This document shows, one piece after another, positions 1 through 8,509 of a stretch of DNA of 64,000 nucleotides (positions are counted from its first letter, which is position 1; each line of letters opens with the position of its first letter). The notes under the pieces are model-generated. The model was not told the DNA's origin. It made no database searches and worked only from the letters and a program-made list of their open reading frames with translations. The stretch is taken from contig NZ_JACVCG010000003.1 of NCBI RefSeq assembly GCF_016742135.1, forward strand, positions 186,001 to 250,000, written 5' to 3'. Source of the stretch: Brevundimonas sp. Lineage in GTDB: Bacteria > Pseudomonadota > Alphaproteobacteria > Caulobacterales > Caulobacteraceae. The position numbers were made by a program, and so were the translations under genes.

Positions 1-1022
1 TTGACGTCTCCTACGGGCTGGACCCGTGGTCCATTACCCTGCCGGTCGCGCGGCTGGGCGGGGTGACGCGCGCCATTGTGGTACCGAACCACCCCGGTTC
101 GTCCGGCGGACACTATCACGAGGAAGACACCGCCGGGGCCGGCGCCGGGGGCTATCACTCGCCTGGCCTGTTCGCCGGTCAGGCCGCCGTGATTCATCTG
201 GCAGCCGGAACCGACATCCTGGTCCGTCCGCGCGTGGCCATGGTTGCCCCCTTCGGCGAGGCCGGGGCCGGTGTCGCCGGCGGCTCACGCGGCGGGGCCA
301 TGGTGCTGTTCCGCGAGACCCTAGCCGAGGTGCGGCTCTATGCCCGCAACAAGGCCGCCTATCAGCGCGATGACCTCAGGCCCCTGTCGCTGTCGCGCGC
401 CGATCTGGAAGCCCTGATCCCGGTGGCGGAAGGGCGCATGCCCCTGATCATCACCGTGTCGCGCGCAGCCGACATCCTGCAGGTCCTCCGGCTTGCGCAA
501 GAGGAAGGCCTGAAGGTCATTCTGGACGGTGCCGAGGAAGGCTGGCTGGTCGCTGACCAGATCGCGGCCGCAGGCGTGCCCGTTCTGCTCAACCCCCTCT
601 CCAACCTGCCCGGGAATTTCGAGCGGCGGGCCGCGCGGATGCAGAATGCCGCCGCCCTGAATGCCGCGGGCGTCGTCATCGCCATCAAGGGCAATGAGGG
701 CTCGATCCACCGCGCGCGCGAGACCCGCTACAATGCCGGAAACGCCGTCTCGCACGGCCTGCCGTACGAAGCGGCTGTCGCGGCCATCACGGTCAATCCG
801 GCGCGCATCTTCGGCATGGACGGCCAGTTCGGGGAACTGCGCGCAGGCGCGGCCGCCGATGTGGTCATCTGGACCGGCGATCCGCTGGAGCCGCTGAGCC
901 AGCCCGTGGCCCTCTTCATCAACGGCGTCGAGCAGTCGCTGGAGAGCCGGGCATTCCTGCTGCGCGACCGCTATCTCGGCGGGGGCGAGGGGGCCCGTCC
1001 CCCCGCCTATCCCACGCGCTAG
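1..1022 (+). CDS. Amidohydrolase family protein (5' end outside the window)
   Basis: The reading frame is already open at base 3 and runs to a TAG at 1020-1022, so only the C-terminal ~339 residues are seen. The first visible residues (VARLGGVTRAIVVPN) and the late segment TVNPARIFGMDGQFGELRAGAAADVVIW match the style of the imidazolonepropionase-like/amidohydrolase superfamily: a TIM barrel followed by the second half of the composite beta domain, where G-x-L-x-x-G-x-x-A-D is the usual ending. These enzymes hydrolyse C-N bonds using a metal centre. The N-terminal metal ligands lie upstream of the window, so activity and substrate cannot be judged. The next gene is convergent, 6 bp away. An internal start at 63 is possible in frame, but it would cut through the conserved fold. 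Confidence 0.85.
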   Translation, partial: DVSYGLDPWSITLPVARLGGVTRAIVVPNHPGSSGGHYHEEDTAGAGAGGYHSPGLFAGQAAVIHLAAGTDILVRPRVAMVAPFGEAGAGVAGGSRGGAMVLFRETLAEVRLYARNKAAYQRDDLRPLSLSRADLEALIPVAEGRMPLIITVSRAADILQVLRLAQEEGLKVILDGAEEGWLVADQIAAAGVPVLLNPLSNLPGNFERRAARMQNAAALNAAGVVIAIKGNEGSIHRARETRYNAGNAVSHGLPYEAAVAAITVNPARIFGMDGQFGELRAGAAADVVIWTGDPLEPLSQPVALFINGVEQSLESRAFLLRDRYLGGGEGARPPAYPTR

Positions 1023-1028
1023 GGGGCG

Positions 1029-1283
1029 TCAGCTGCCCGGCAGGAAGGGCGAGAAGGTGATGACGGTAAAGGTGTCGCGGATGTGGGGCCGGGTCTGGAC
1101 CTGCCTGGTGACGAAGGTGCCGATGTCCATCTCCTTCGGCAGCTGGAACTTGGCCAGCAGGTCGTACTGGCCCGAGGTCGAATAGACTTCGGAGACGCGC
1201 TCGACGTTGTCGACGATGTCGGCGGCGACGTCGTTGGCGTGCCCCAGCTCGCATTTGATGAAGACGAAGATGGCGGTCATCAT
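1029..1283 (-). CDS. Stand-alone Lrp/AsnC-type ligand-binding (RAM) domain protein
   Basis: This 84-residue protein is almost wholly a RAM (regulation of amino acid metabolism) domain: an N-terminal beta strand (TAIFVFIKCELGHANDVA), a central G-x-YDLLAKF segment and a C-terminal strand ending TVITFSPFLPG. Lrp/AsnC regulators carry this domain after a helix-turn-helix, which is absent here. Stand-alone versions are known and form rings that bind small effectors or amino acids. The stop lies 6 bp from the convergent amidohydrolase stop. A divergent alpha/beta hydrolase begins within about 100 bp, so the two may share a promoter region. The ligand is unknown. Confidence 0.85.
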   Translation of the reverse strand: MMTAIFVFIKCELGHANDVAADIVDNVERVSEVYSTSGQYDLLAKFQLPKEMDIGTFVTRQVQTRPHIRDTFTVITFSPFLPGS

Positions 1284-1378
1284 GGGCGGTCCCTCCGGTC
1301 GGTCGGAGGTCTGTAGCGGATGCGAACGGACGGAGTAAGGGCCTGGACCTCGAAGCCGAGTACAACAATCGCGGCCGG

Positions 1379-2164
1379 GTGCCCGGCCACGGGGCCGTCA
1401 TGGCGATGTGGGCCGAACGGGCCGAGGCGGCGCGGGCCGACCATCCGCACGAGCGGATCGCCTATGGCCCCGGGCCGCGCGAGGTCATCGACCTGTTCAC
1501 GCCGGAGGGTCGGGCGGACGCGCCGGTCGCGATCTTCCTCCACGGCGGCTATTGGCAGGCGCTGGACGGGGCGGCCTTTCACGGGATCGCCCCGGCGCTG
1601 CTGGGCCACGGGGTCGCGGTCGCCCTCCCCACCTATGACCTCGCGCCGTCGGTGAGCCTCGGCCAGATCCTGCGGCAGGTCAGGACCGCGACCGAGCTGA
1701 TCCGCGCGCGCGCCGGATACCGCCCGCTGGTGTTCGGCCATTCGGCGGGCGGCCATATGGCGGCGGCCCTGCTGTCCGAGGGCCGGGCCGGGGCGGCGGT
1801 GGCGATCTCGGGGGTGTTCGACCTCGCCCCCCTGCTCAAGACCAGCCTCAATGAGGCGCTGCGGCTCGACCCGCTGATGGCCAACGCCCTGTCACCGATC
1901 CACTGGCCGGTGCCGGACGGATCCAGCCCCGGCGGCACGACGCTGGACTGCTGGGTCGGGGCCGGGGAGAGCGCCGAGTTCCGCCGCCAGTCGCAGGCCA
2001 TGGCCGACCGCTGGGGCGCGGCGGGAGCCGACACCCGGGTCGTTGAACTGGCCGGGCTGAACCACTTCACCGTGCTGGACCCGCTGTTCGAGGCCGACAG
2101 CCCGGAGGTCGCGCGGCTGGTGGAACTGGCGCACGACACCAAGCGTGAAGCCGCCCCGGCTTGA
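1379..2164 (+). CDS. Alpha/beta hydrolase (kynurenine-formamidase-like)
   Basis: An alpha/beta hydrolase fold enzyme with an oxyanion-hole motif (FLHGGYWQ), a nucleophile elbow GHSAGG and a late catalytic His in the segment GLNHFTVLDP. The arrangement resembles kynurenine formamidase-like and carboxylesterase-like hydrolases; the substrate is not determinable. The start is uncertain. GTG 1379 is the first usual start in frame, yet the same frame upstream still reads protein-like (DLEAEYNNRGRVPGHG). The real N-terminus may therefore be a CTG at 1343 behind a CGGAG, or an ATG at 1320 separated by a one-base frameshift. It is followed by eda after 56 bp. Confidence 0.8.
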   Translation: MPGHGAVMAMWAERAEAARADHPHERIAYGPGPREVIDLFTPEGRADAPVAIFLHGGYWQALDGAAFHGIAPALLGHGVAVALPTYDLAPSVSLGQILRQVRTATELIRARAGYRPLVFGHSAGGHMAAALLSEGRAGAAVAISGVFDLAPLLKTSLNEALRLDPLMANALSPIHWPVPDGSSPGGTTLDCWVGAGESAEFRRQSQAMADRWGAAGADTRVVELAGLNHFTVLDPLFEADSPEVARLVELAHDTKREAAPA

Positions 2165-2220
2165 CGCGCGGCCCGGTTGGTCGCACCCCTCGGACTGACC
2201 CAGCCTCCGGAGCCTGCCTC

Positions 2221-2907
2221 ATGCCCGCCTATCCCGCCGACCGCCTGACCGTCGTGGCCGCGCTGGAGGCGCAGGGTATCTGCCCGGTCTTCTACCACCC
2301 CGATCCCGTCGCCTGTCTCGGGGTCATCCGGTCGGCGGCCCGCGCCGGGGCCCGGGTGATCGAGTTCACCGACCGGGGCGACCACGCCGCCGACCTGTTC
2401 GCCGAGCTGACGAAGACGCTCGCCCGCACCGACCCGGAGGTGATCCTCGGCATCGGCTCGATCGTCGATCCGGGCACGGCGGCGCTTTATCTGTCGCGCG
2501 GCGCCCGCTTCGTCGTCAGCCCCTGCGGCGTGGAGGCGGTGGCCAAACTCTGTAACCGCAAGCGCGTGGCCTATATGCCCGGTTGCGGCTCGGTCACCGA
2601 GATCAGCCAGGCCCAGGAATGGGGCTGTGACGTCGTCAAACTGTTCCCCGGCGCCCAGGTCGGCGGCCCGGCCTTCGTCAAGGCGGTCATGGGCCCCATG
2701 CCCTGGACGAAGATCATGCCCACCGGCGGGGTCGAACCCGAGGAGGCCTCGCTCAAGGCCTGGTTCGACGCCGGCATCATCGCCGCCGGCATGGGCTCGC
2801 GCCTGATCCCCGACAAGCTGGTCGACGAGGCCGACTGGGACGGTCTGGAGGGCCACATCGGTCGGGCCGTTCAACTGGCGCGATCGGTCCGCAAAATTAC
2901 CGTCTGA
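2221..2907 (+). CDS. eda: 2-dehydro-3-deoxy-phosphogluconate / 4-hydroxy-2-oxoglutarate aldolase
   Basis: Class I KDPG/KHG aldolase of 228 residues. It catalyses cleavage of 2-keto-3-deoxy-6-phosphogluconate to pyruvate and glyceraldehyde-3-phosphate in the Entner-Doudoroff pathway. Visible family landmarks are VIEFTDRG (the catalytic Glu strand), the phosphate-binding MPTGGV loop and the Schiff-base Lys in DVVKLFPG. ATG 2221 is chosen because GGAG lies 8 bases upstream and the family starts near here; an in-frame TTG 60 bases upstream adds unrelated sequence. The stop codon TGA sits inside the first unit of a nonameric tandem repeat that begins at 2901, so the repeat abuts or has replaced the native 3' end. 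Confidence 0.9.
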   Translation: MPAYPADRLTVVAALEAQGICPVFYHPDPVACLGVIRSAARAGARVIEFTDRGDHAADLFAELTKTLARTDPEVILGIGSIVDPGTAALYLSRGARFVVSPCGVEAVAKLCNRKRVAYMPGCGSVTEISQAQEWGCDVVKLFPGAQVGGPAFVKAVMGPMPWTKIMPTGGVEPEEASLKAWFDAGIIAAGMGSRLIPDKLVDEADWDGLEGHIGRAVQLARSVRKITV

Positions 2908-3066
2908 ATGGTCTGAATGGTCTGAAATCCATTCCTCCCCTCGGGGGAGGAATAAACCGTCTGAATCGTCTGAATCGTCTGAATTCGCACCTCCGCTGTC
3001 CCGGGCTCTGGCAACCGGACAGGATAGGCGATGCGGCACCCAGGGCGGGAAGAACGGTCCGGGAAA
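2901..3066. repeat. Composite dispersed repeat, copy 1 (nonamer tandems, hairpin, unique-looking tail)
   Basis: Three nonamers of the type (C/G)GTCTGAAT occupy 2901-2927, and three CGTCTGAAT units occupy 2958-2984. Between them is a hairpin with arms CCTCCCC and GGGGAGG. A tail at about 3009-3066 contains GGCAACCGGACAG and CAGGGCGGGAAGAACGGT. The same ordered parts occur in inverse orientation around 38671-38971. The rest of the gene-free stretch to 3218 shows no open frame that looks coding. Confidence 0.8.
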
Positions 3067-3218
3067 CGACAGCCCCCTTGTAAAGGATAGGAATTCCGGC
3101 GGCGGCCATCCTTGCTGGGGGCCTCAACCTCCCGTCAGCCCAGATCGCCCGGCGAGCGCCTGCCCGGACCGATCCCCCGGTCAAGTCGGAGGATGACGGT
3201 GGGAGGGGGGTGCCGGTT

Positions 3219-3752
3219 TCAGTGTTCGGGGTCGGCCTCGACCTCGTCGCCGAACCCGGCGTCGAGCTCGTCCATGGCCATGCCGACGGCATAGTCGGCC
3301 ATCAGCCCGTAGGTCGCCTGATGCTCGGGATCATTGCTGGCCCAGGCCCCGTTGGTCATAACGCCCTGGCCGACCGCGACCGCCTCGGCGACCACGGCCT
3401 CGATATCCACGTCGGCCAGGGCCTCGGCGACCACGGCCTCGATGTCGACCTCGGCCAGGGCCTCGGCGACGATGCCCGAAACAGACCCCGACACCGTCTG
3501 GGTAAAGGTCATGACGTCGGGCTGGTACTCGGCCCACAGCGCCATGACGGCGGCTTCCTTCTGGTCCTCGGTCAGGCTGTCGTCTTCCGCGATGGCCTCG
3601 GCGCGGTCGGCGAACTCGTCCATGCGGCTCTCAAAGGCCTCGGCGGCGGCCTCCAGCACCGCCTCGGCGGACTCCGGTTCGGACGACTGGGCCATGGCCA
3701 TGGAGGCCGGCAGCAGGGCCAGGGCGGCGGCAAGCGACAGGGCACGGATCAT
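3219..3752 (-). CDS. Secreted Ala/Glu-rich protein of unknown function
   Basis: A 177-residue protein with a clear Sec signal peptide (MIRALSLAAALALLPASMAMAQ, probable cleavage after AMA). The mature part is acidic and helical. The middle holds a near-duplicate of about 14 residues (ALAEVDIEAVVAEA then ALADVDIEAVVAEA), also visible as repeated DNA near 3390-3470. No catalytic motif is recognised. It resembles the next gene upstream in layout (signal peptide, acidic helical body, Glu-rich middle), so the two look like diverged paralogues in one transcription unit, 34 bp apart. It is probably periplasmic; function unknown. Confidence 0.75.
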   Translation of the reverse strand: MIRALSLAAALALLPASMAMAQSSEPESAEAVLEAAAEAFESRMDEFADRAEAIAEDDSLTEDQKEAAVMALWAEYQPDVMTFTQTVSGSVSGIVAEALAEVDIEAVVAEALADVDIEAVVAEAVAVGQGVMTNGAWASNDPEHQATYGLMADYAVGMAMDELDAGFGDEVEADPEH

Positions 3753-3786
3753 GGTCAGCTCTCCTGAGCCAAGGGGTAGGGGTGGC

Positions 3787-4233
3787 TTATTCGCCTTCGG
3801 CGGCCATGGCGGCGGCCAGTTCGCCGGACAGCAGGCCGGGGATCAGCATTTCAAGGAACATGTCCTCGATCATGCCGGCGGCCATTTCCGCGTCTTCGGC
3901 GGTGCCGCCCTCATCGAGGGTCTGTTGGCGGACGAAGCCCGACAGCATGGCGACAAAGCCATCGATTTCGGGCTTCTTGCGGTCGATGGCGGCCTGCATG
4001 CGGGCCTGGCGGTCGGCCTCGGTCAGGCTGGTATCGGCGCGGATGGTCTCGATCTCGACGACCAGGGCCTCAAGCACGGCCTCGAAGGCTTCGGCGCGCG
4101 CTTCCAGTTCTTCCTCGGTGACGGGATCCTGGGCGACGACGACTGCGGCGACAGGCGACGCCACGGCGGGCAGGGCGAGGGCCGACAGGCCGAGGGCGGA
4201 GACGGCAACGGCGGAGACGATCAGACGACGCAT
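3787..4233 (-). CDS. Secreted acidic helical protein, likely paralogue of the downstream gene
   Basis: Starting at ATG 4233, the 148-residue product opens with a signal peptide (MRRLIVSAVAVSALGLSALA, cleavage probably near AVA or VVA). It continues with acidic helical sequence such as EEELEARAEAFEAVLEALV. A longer in-frame start at 4278 would put an untypical 15-residue extension before the signal peptide, so it is rejected. It precedes the 3219-3752 gene in the same direction and shares its architecture. No known domain is recognised. Confidence 0.7.
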   Translation of the reverse strand: MRRLIVSAVAVSALGLSALALPAVASPVAAVVVAQDPVTEEELEARAEAFEAVLEALVVEIETIRADTSLTEADRQARMQAAIDRKKPEIDGFVAMLSGFVRQQTLDEGGTAEDAEMAAGMIEDMFLEMLIPGLLSGELAAAMAAEGE

Positions 4234-4320
4234 GGGGAGTGCCTTTGGGCGTGGAGGAATGTTGCCCCAAGCCTTCACCCAATACTCGCAATCTTCAAGT
4301 GAAATCGCGGTAAGGCGGCA

Positions 4321-5568
4321 TCAGGCCGGCGAATTATCGCCGCGCGTCCGGCGATTCCGCCGCTCCAGCACCCGCAGGCGCAGGGCGTTCAGCTTGATGA
4401 AGCCGGCCGCGTCGCGGTGGTCATAGGCCTGGACGCCCTCCTCGAAGGTCACCAGGTCCTGATCATACAGGCTGAAGGGGCTTTCGCGACCGATGACGGT
4501 AGCATTGCCCTTGTACAGCTTGACGCGGACCGTGCCGGTGACCTGTTCCTGGCTCTTGTCGATGGCGGCCTGCAGCATTTCGCGCTCGGGTGCGAACCAG
4601 AAGCCGTTGTAGATCATCTGGGCGTAACGGACGGCCAGTTCGTCCTTCAGGTGCATGGCGCCGCGGTCGAGGGTGATCGACTCCATGCCCCGGTGGGCAG
4701 CCAGCAGGATGGTGCCGCCCGGCGTTTCATAAACGCCGCGCGACTTCATGCCGACGAACCGGCCCTCGACCAGATCCAGACGGCCGATGCCGTTGTCGCG
4801 GCCCAGATCGTTCAGGCGGGCCAGCAGGGTGGCAGGCGACAGGGCCTCGCCATTGATCGAGACCGCGTCGCCGCGTTCGAAGCCGATGGTGATGACGGTG
4901 GCCTGATCCGGTGCGTCCTCGGGCGCAATGGTGCGCTGATAGACGAACTCGGGCGCCTCGACCGCCGGGTCTTCCAGAACCTTGCCCTCTGACGAGCTGT
5001 GCAGAAGATTGGCGTCGACCGAGAAGGGGGCCTCGCCGCGCTTGTCCTTGGCGATCGGGATCTGGTGCTTTTCGGCAAAGTCCAGCAGGGCCTCGCGGGA
5101 CTTGAAGTCCCATTCGCGCCAGGGGGCGATGACGCGGATGTCGGGCTCCAGCGCATAATAGCCCAGCTCGAACCGGACCTGATCATTGCCCTTGCCGGTC
5201 GCGCCATGACAGACGGCGTCGGCACCGACCATGCGGGCGATCTCGATCTGGCGCTTGGCGATCAGGGGCCGGGCAATGGAGGTGCCCAGCAGATACTGGC
5301 CTTCATAGAGGGCATTGGCGCGGAACATGGGGAAGACGAAGTCCCGGACGAATTCCTCGCGCAGGTCGTCGATGAAGATGTTCTCGGGCTTGATGCCCAT
5401 GCGGAGCGCCTTCTCGCGCGCAGGCTCCAGCTCCTCGCCCTGGCCCAGGTCGGCGGTGAAGGTCACGACCTCGGCGCCGTACTCCGTCTCGAGCCACTTC
5501 AGGATGATGGAGGTGTCGAGCCCGCCGGAGTAGGCGAGGACGACCTTCTTGGGCTTGAAGTCGGACAT
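4321..5568 (-). CDS. argG: Argininosuccinate synthase
   Basis: At 415 residues this is the usual length of the enzyme that joins citrulline and aspartate with ATP to give argininosuccinate in arginine biosynthesis. The N-type PP-loop AYSGGLDTS is at residues 12-20. The family segments [14 protein letters not shown] and [15 protein letters not shown] are intact, and the active-site stretch [16 protein letters not shown] is present. It is cytoplasmic and apparently monocistronic, with a 104-bp gap to htpX upstream. I see no arginine-repressor-like operator that I would defend. Confidence 0.97.
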   Translation of the reverse strand: MSDFKPKKVVLAYSGGLDTSIILKWLETEYGAEVVTFTADLGQGEELEPAREKALRMGIKPENIFIDDLREEFVRDFVFPMFRANALYEGQYLLGTSIARPLIAKRQIEIARMVGADAVCHGATGKGNDQVRFELGYYALEPDIRVIAPWREWDFKSREALLDFAEKHQIPIAKDKRGEAPFSVDANLLHSSSEGKVLEDPAVEAPEFVYQRTIAPEDAPDQATVITIGFERGDAVSINGEALSPATLLARLNDLGRDNGIGRLDLVEGRFVGMKSRGVYETPGGTILLAAHRGMESITLDRGAMHLKDELAVRYAQMIYNGFWFAPEREMLQAAIDKSQEQVTGTVRVKLYKGNATVIGRESPFSLYDQDLVTFEEGVQAYDHRDAAGFIKLNALRLRVLERRNRRTRGDNSPA

Positions 5569-5672
5569 GGTGGGGAACCTCGGGGTCGGGGCGCGGGGAG
5601 GCGCACGGAACGATGGCCGCGCTTAAAGAACCTGACGCCCGGAAGCGCAAGCCCCGCCTTGTGGTTGCGGGC

Positions 5673-6617
5673 CTAGCCCCAGGGGCCGCGGGGCGTGGTG
5701 GGGGTGGTCGGCACAGTCGTGGCGCGCGCCTCATTGATCACCGGGCGGGGGCGAGGCGGGGCGGCGCCCGTGGAAACAGCCAGCGCCATCAGGGCCTTGA
5801 CCCGGTTGCCCGTGGCCGGGTGGGTCGAGAACAGATTGTCGGCCCCCTTGCCCGCCAGCGGGTTGATGATGAACAGCTGGCCCGAGGCCGGATTACGCTC
5901 GGCCACCGGATTGTGGATGCGCCGGGCATAGGCCTCGATCTTCCCGAGGGCCGAGGCGAGGGCATGCGGATCGCCCGCGATCTCGGCGCCGATGCGGTCG
6001 GCCTGATACTCACGCGTGCGGCTGATGGCCATCTGCACCAGACCGGCCGCCAGCGGGGCCAGCAGCATCAGGGCCAGGGTGCCGATCAACCCGCCGGTGC
6101 GCTCGCGGTCACCGCCGAAGAACAGGGCGAAATTGGCCAGCGCCGAAATGGCCCCCGCCACCGTCGCCGTGACCGTCATCACCAGGGTGTCGCGGTTCTT
6201 CACATGGGCCAGTTCGTGGGCCATCACGCCGCGCACCTCATCGCGCGTCAGCAGGTCCAGCAGGCCCGAGGTGGCGCAGACGGCGGCGTTCTCGGGATTG
6301 CGGCCGGTGGCAAAGGCATTGGGCTGGTCGTTCGGGATGATGGCCACGACGGGGCGGGGCAGGCCGGCCCCCTCGGCCATCTGGAGCACATCGGCGACAT
6401 AGGCGCGCACCACGGCATTGGGGTGGGTCTCATCGACCGGCTGGGCCCGGTACATCCGCATGACGATCTTGTCGGCGTTCCAGTAGCTGACGAGGTTGAG
6501 GGTCGCCGCCAGCACGAGGGCGATGACCATGCCCATGGCACCGCCGATCAGATAGCCGATGCCGACGAACAGGGCCGTCAGGGCGGCCAGCAGGATGAAG
6601 GTCTTGGCGTGGTTCAT
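5673..6617 (-). CDS. htpX: Protease HtpX homologue (M48 zinc metalloprotease)
   Basis: A 314-residue membrane metalloprotease that acts in inner-membrane quality control. Two N-terminal membrane segments (residues about 5-25 and 28-45) precede the zinc motif HELAH at 134-138. Two more hydrophobic segments (about 145-165 and 175-195) follow, then the third-ligand region [12 protein letters not shown]. The C-terminal tail after residue 285 is rich in Pro, Thr and Arg and is longer than in E. coli HtpX. Cytosolic stress sigma factors often control this gene, but no convincing RpoH promoter is visible just upstream. Confidence 0.95.
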   Translation of the reverse strand: MNHAKTFILLAALTALFVGIGYLIGGAMGMVIALVLAATLNLVSYWNADKIVMRMYRAQPVDETHPNAVVRAYVADVLQMAEGAGLPRPVVAIIPNDQPNAFATGRNPENAAVCATSGLLDLLTRDEVRGVMAHELAHVKNRDTLVMTVTATVAGAISALANFALFFGGDRERTGGLIGTLALMLLAPLAAGLVQMAISRTREYQADRIGAEIAGDPHALASALGKIEAYARRIHNPVAERNPASGQLFIINPLAGKGADNLFSTHPATGNRVKALMALAVSTGAAPPRPRPVINEARATTVPTTPTTPRGPWG

Positions 6618-6722
6618 AACCGGACGGAACTCTGACTGTGGTCGGGTGGCGGACGGGCTGGCCGTCGCGTCACCGGCCTCCTATGTGTCCTCAGCCCTTT
6701 TCCGCCTCAAGAGGACCCGCCT

Positions 6723-6959
6723 GTGACCGAAGCGCCCACCCCCCCGGCCGAAGCCCCGGTTCACAACACCGACCTGCCGGGTGCGACACCGAACCGCCCC
6801 CTGACGGCCATCGAACGGCGCGCTCTGGAGGAGGCGGCGGCCCGCCAGGCGGCCACGCGGGCGGCGGAGACGTCTGGCGAGGAGGTCGGCGGGCCGCGCG
6901 GCCCGGAGCCGACCCGCTATGGCGACTGGGAGCGCAAGGGACTGGCCGTCGACTTCTAG
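6723..6959 (+). CDS. Succinate dehydrogenase assembly factor 4 family (DUF1674) protein
   Basis: A 78-residue protein beginning at GTG 6723. The N-terminal half is Pro/Ala-rich and low in complexity. The C-terminal signature [19 protein letters not shown] matches the DUF1674/SdhAF4 family, whose hallmark is R-Y-G-D-W-E-x-K-G-x-x-x-D-F at the extreme C-terminus. The eukaryotic members bind flavinylated SdhA during complex II assembly; a similar role here is inferred from the family. No sdh genes are nearby. It is separated by about 105 bp from divergent htpX. Confidence 0.85.
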   Translation: MTEAPTPPAEAPVHNTDLPGATPNRPLTAIERRALEEAAARQAATRAAETSGEEVGGPRGPEPTRYGDWERKGLAVDF

Positions 6960-7084
6960 AGCATGATCTAGGTCGGGCTCCGGGCGAATCCGTCGCCTGT
7001 CGGGGGAAAAGCGAACGATCCGGCGCGCATGGCGTTAACCTTTTCATCCCAGCCCGCCGCTCCGGCGATTTCGAGGAAAAGGCG

Positions 7085-7693
7085 ATGTCGACCTCCCGCC
7101 CCGTTCGCGCCCCGACGCCTGGCACCCTGACCCTGGGCATCGGCCTCGCGGCCTTGATGCTTGCGGCCGCCGCGCCCGCCGCCGCCCAGTATCGCGGGTC
7201 CTATCATCCGCCGGCACCGGCCTATGCGCCCCATGGAAGCTATGGGCAGGCCTGGGGCCGGGCGGACAGCCGCGTGGTGGTCACCTATGGCCAGCCCTCT
7301 CCCTATGACTATGGCTACAGCTATGGTCGGGCGGGTGTCGGGGCCGCCGTCTATGAAGGCGAAACGCGGGTCTATGCCGCGACCGGGGCCGCCGCCACGG
7401 GTCGGGACGGATACGGCTATGCCGACTACGGCTACGGTGGCGGCTATTATCAGCCGCCCCGCCCGCATGACGGCTTTTCCTACCGCTATCGCCAGCGGCA
7501 TGACGGTTACGACCGGGGTTATGACCGGGGCGGGCGTTACGGCTACAGTCCCTATCAGGGCTATCGCGACGAATACGGCTATCAGGACGACCGGCCGCGC
7601 ACCGTTCGATCCCGTCGCTCCGACCGGTATGAATATCGCGAGGTCCGCCGCCGGGGCTGCGACTGCGCCGACGTCTATATGTACGACCGCTAG
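7085..7693 (+). CDS. Secreted Tyr/Gly/Arg-rich low-complexity protein
   Basis: ATG 7085 gives a 202-residue product with a long n-region and a Sec signal peptide ending in AAAAPAAAQ near residue 37. The mature protein is dominated by Tyr, Gly, Arg and Asp in short YGYS/YGYAD/YDRG motifs and ends in RRRGCDCADVYMYDR, with a C-x-C pair. In-frame sequence further upstream is not protein-like. The upstream GAGGAAAAGGCG provides a ribosome binding site. It is probably an envelope or periplasmic matrix-like protein, but its function is unknown. Its TAG overlaps the stop of convergent pyrF by four bases (CTAG). Confidence 0.75.
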   Translation: MSTSRPVRAPTPGTLTLGIGLAALMLAAAAPAAAQYRGSYHPPAPAYAPHGSYGQAWGRADSRVVVTYGQPSPYDYGYSYGRAGVGAAVYEGETRVYAATGAAATGRDGYGYADYGYGGGYYQPPRPHDGFSYRYRQRHDGYDRGYDRGGRYGYSPYQGYRDEYGYQDDRPRTVRSRRSDRYEYREVRRRGCDCADVYMYDR

Positions 7694-8415
7694 GCGGCTT
7701 CGAGCATTTCGGCCGCGATCCGGGCGGCAGCCATTGCGGGGCTGTCCGCGGCAACGACCGGTCGGGCCACGACCAGGTGGGTTGCTCCGGCCCTGAGCGC
7801 CTCTGACGGTGTGGCCACCCGCTGCTGATCGCCCTTGTCGGCCCCCGCAGGCCGCACGCCCGGGGTGACGATCAGGAAGTCCGGACGCCCCGCTGCCTGC
7901 GCCAGGTCTCGCACGCGGGCGGCTTCCAGCGGGCTTGCGACCACGCCGTCCATGCCCAGATCCAGGGCCTGACGCACCCGCCGCTCGACAAGATCCGGGG
8001 CCGACTGGCCATAGCCGATCTCGACGAGGTCCGCGTCGGACAGGCTGGTCATCACGGTCACGCCCAGAAGTTTCGTCCCGGTCCCCGCCGCATCGCGCCC
8101 CCGGATGGCGGCGGCCATCACCTGGGGCTCGGCATGGACGGTCAGCAGGTCACAGCCGCCCTCCGCCACGGCGCGCGCCGCGCCCTCCACCTGGGCGCCG
8201 ATGTCGTGCAGCTTCCAGTCCTGAAAGACCGACTTGCCGCGCGCCCGAAGCTTGTGCGCAAAGGCCACCCCGCCCGGCCGGGCCAGCAGGGTCAGCCCGA
8301 CCTTATAGGCCAGAACCCCGTCCCCGATCCGGTCCACCAGCGCTTCGGCCGCCTCGACCGACGGCAGGTCCAGCCCGACGATCAGGCGCGGGTCGGCAAG
8401 AACGGGAGAGGTCAT
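7690..8415 (-). CDS. pyrF: Orotidine 5'-phosphate decarboxylase
   Basis: A 241-residue TIM-barrel enzyme performing the last step of UMP synthesis. The catalytic D-x-K-x-x-D-I motif is DWKLHDI, residues 66-72, and the phosphate-binding region reads IVTPGVRPAGADKGDQQR. Length and motifs are normal for the bacterial group. It ends in a four-base stop overlap with the Tyr-rich protein gene and is divergent from the MarC-family gene, with 94 bp between the starts. Confidence 0.97.
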   Translation of the reverse strand: MTSPVLADPRLIVGLDLPSVEAAEALVDRIGDGVLAYKVGLTLLARPGGVAFAHKLRARGKSVFQDWKLHDIGAQVEGAARAVAEGGCDLLTVHAEPQVMAAAIRGRDAAGTGTKLLGVTVMTSLSDADLVEIGYGQSAPDLVERRVRQALDLGMDGVVASPLEAARVRDLAQAAGRPDFLIVTPGVRPAGADKGDQQRVATPSEALRAGATHLVVARPVVAADSPAMAAARIAAEMLEAA

Positions 8416-8509
8416 CGACGGGCTCCAAACAAGCGGCTATGGGGAGAACAGCGGTGCGCCGGGGCGCGCCTCACCTCACCGGACGGATTTCTACAGGGGA
8501 CTTTCAGCC

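Noticed and set aside
2901..2984. Tandem nonamers that could look like a CRISPR or minisatellite
   Set aside because: Units are only nine bases with no spacers of constant size and no cas genes, so not CRISPR. The copied flanks make a dispersed element the better reading.
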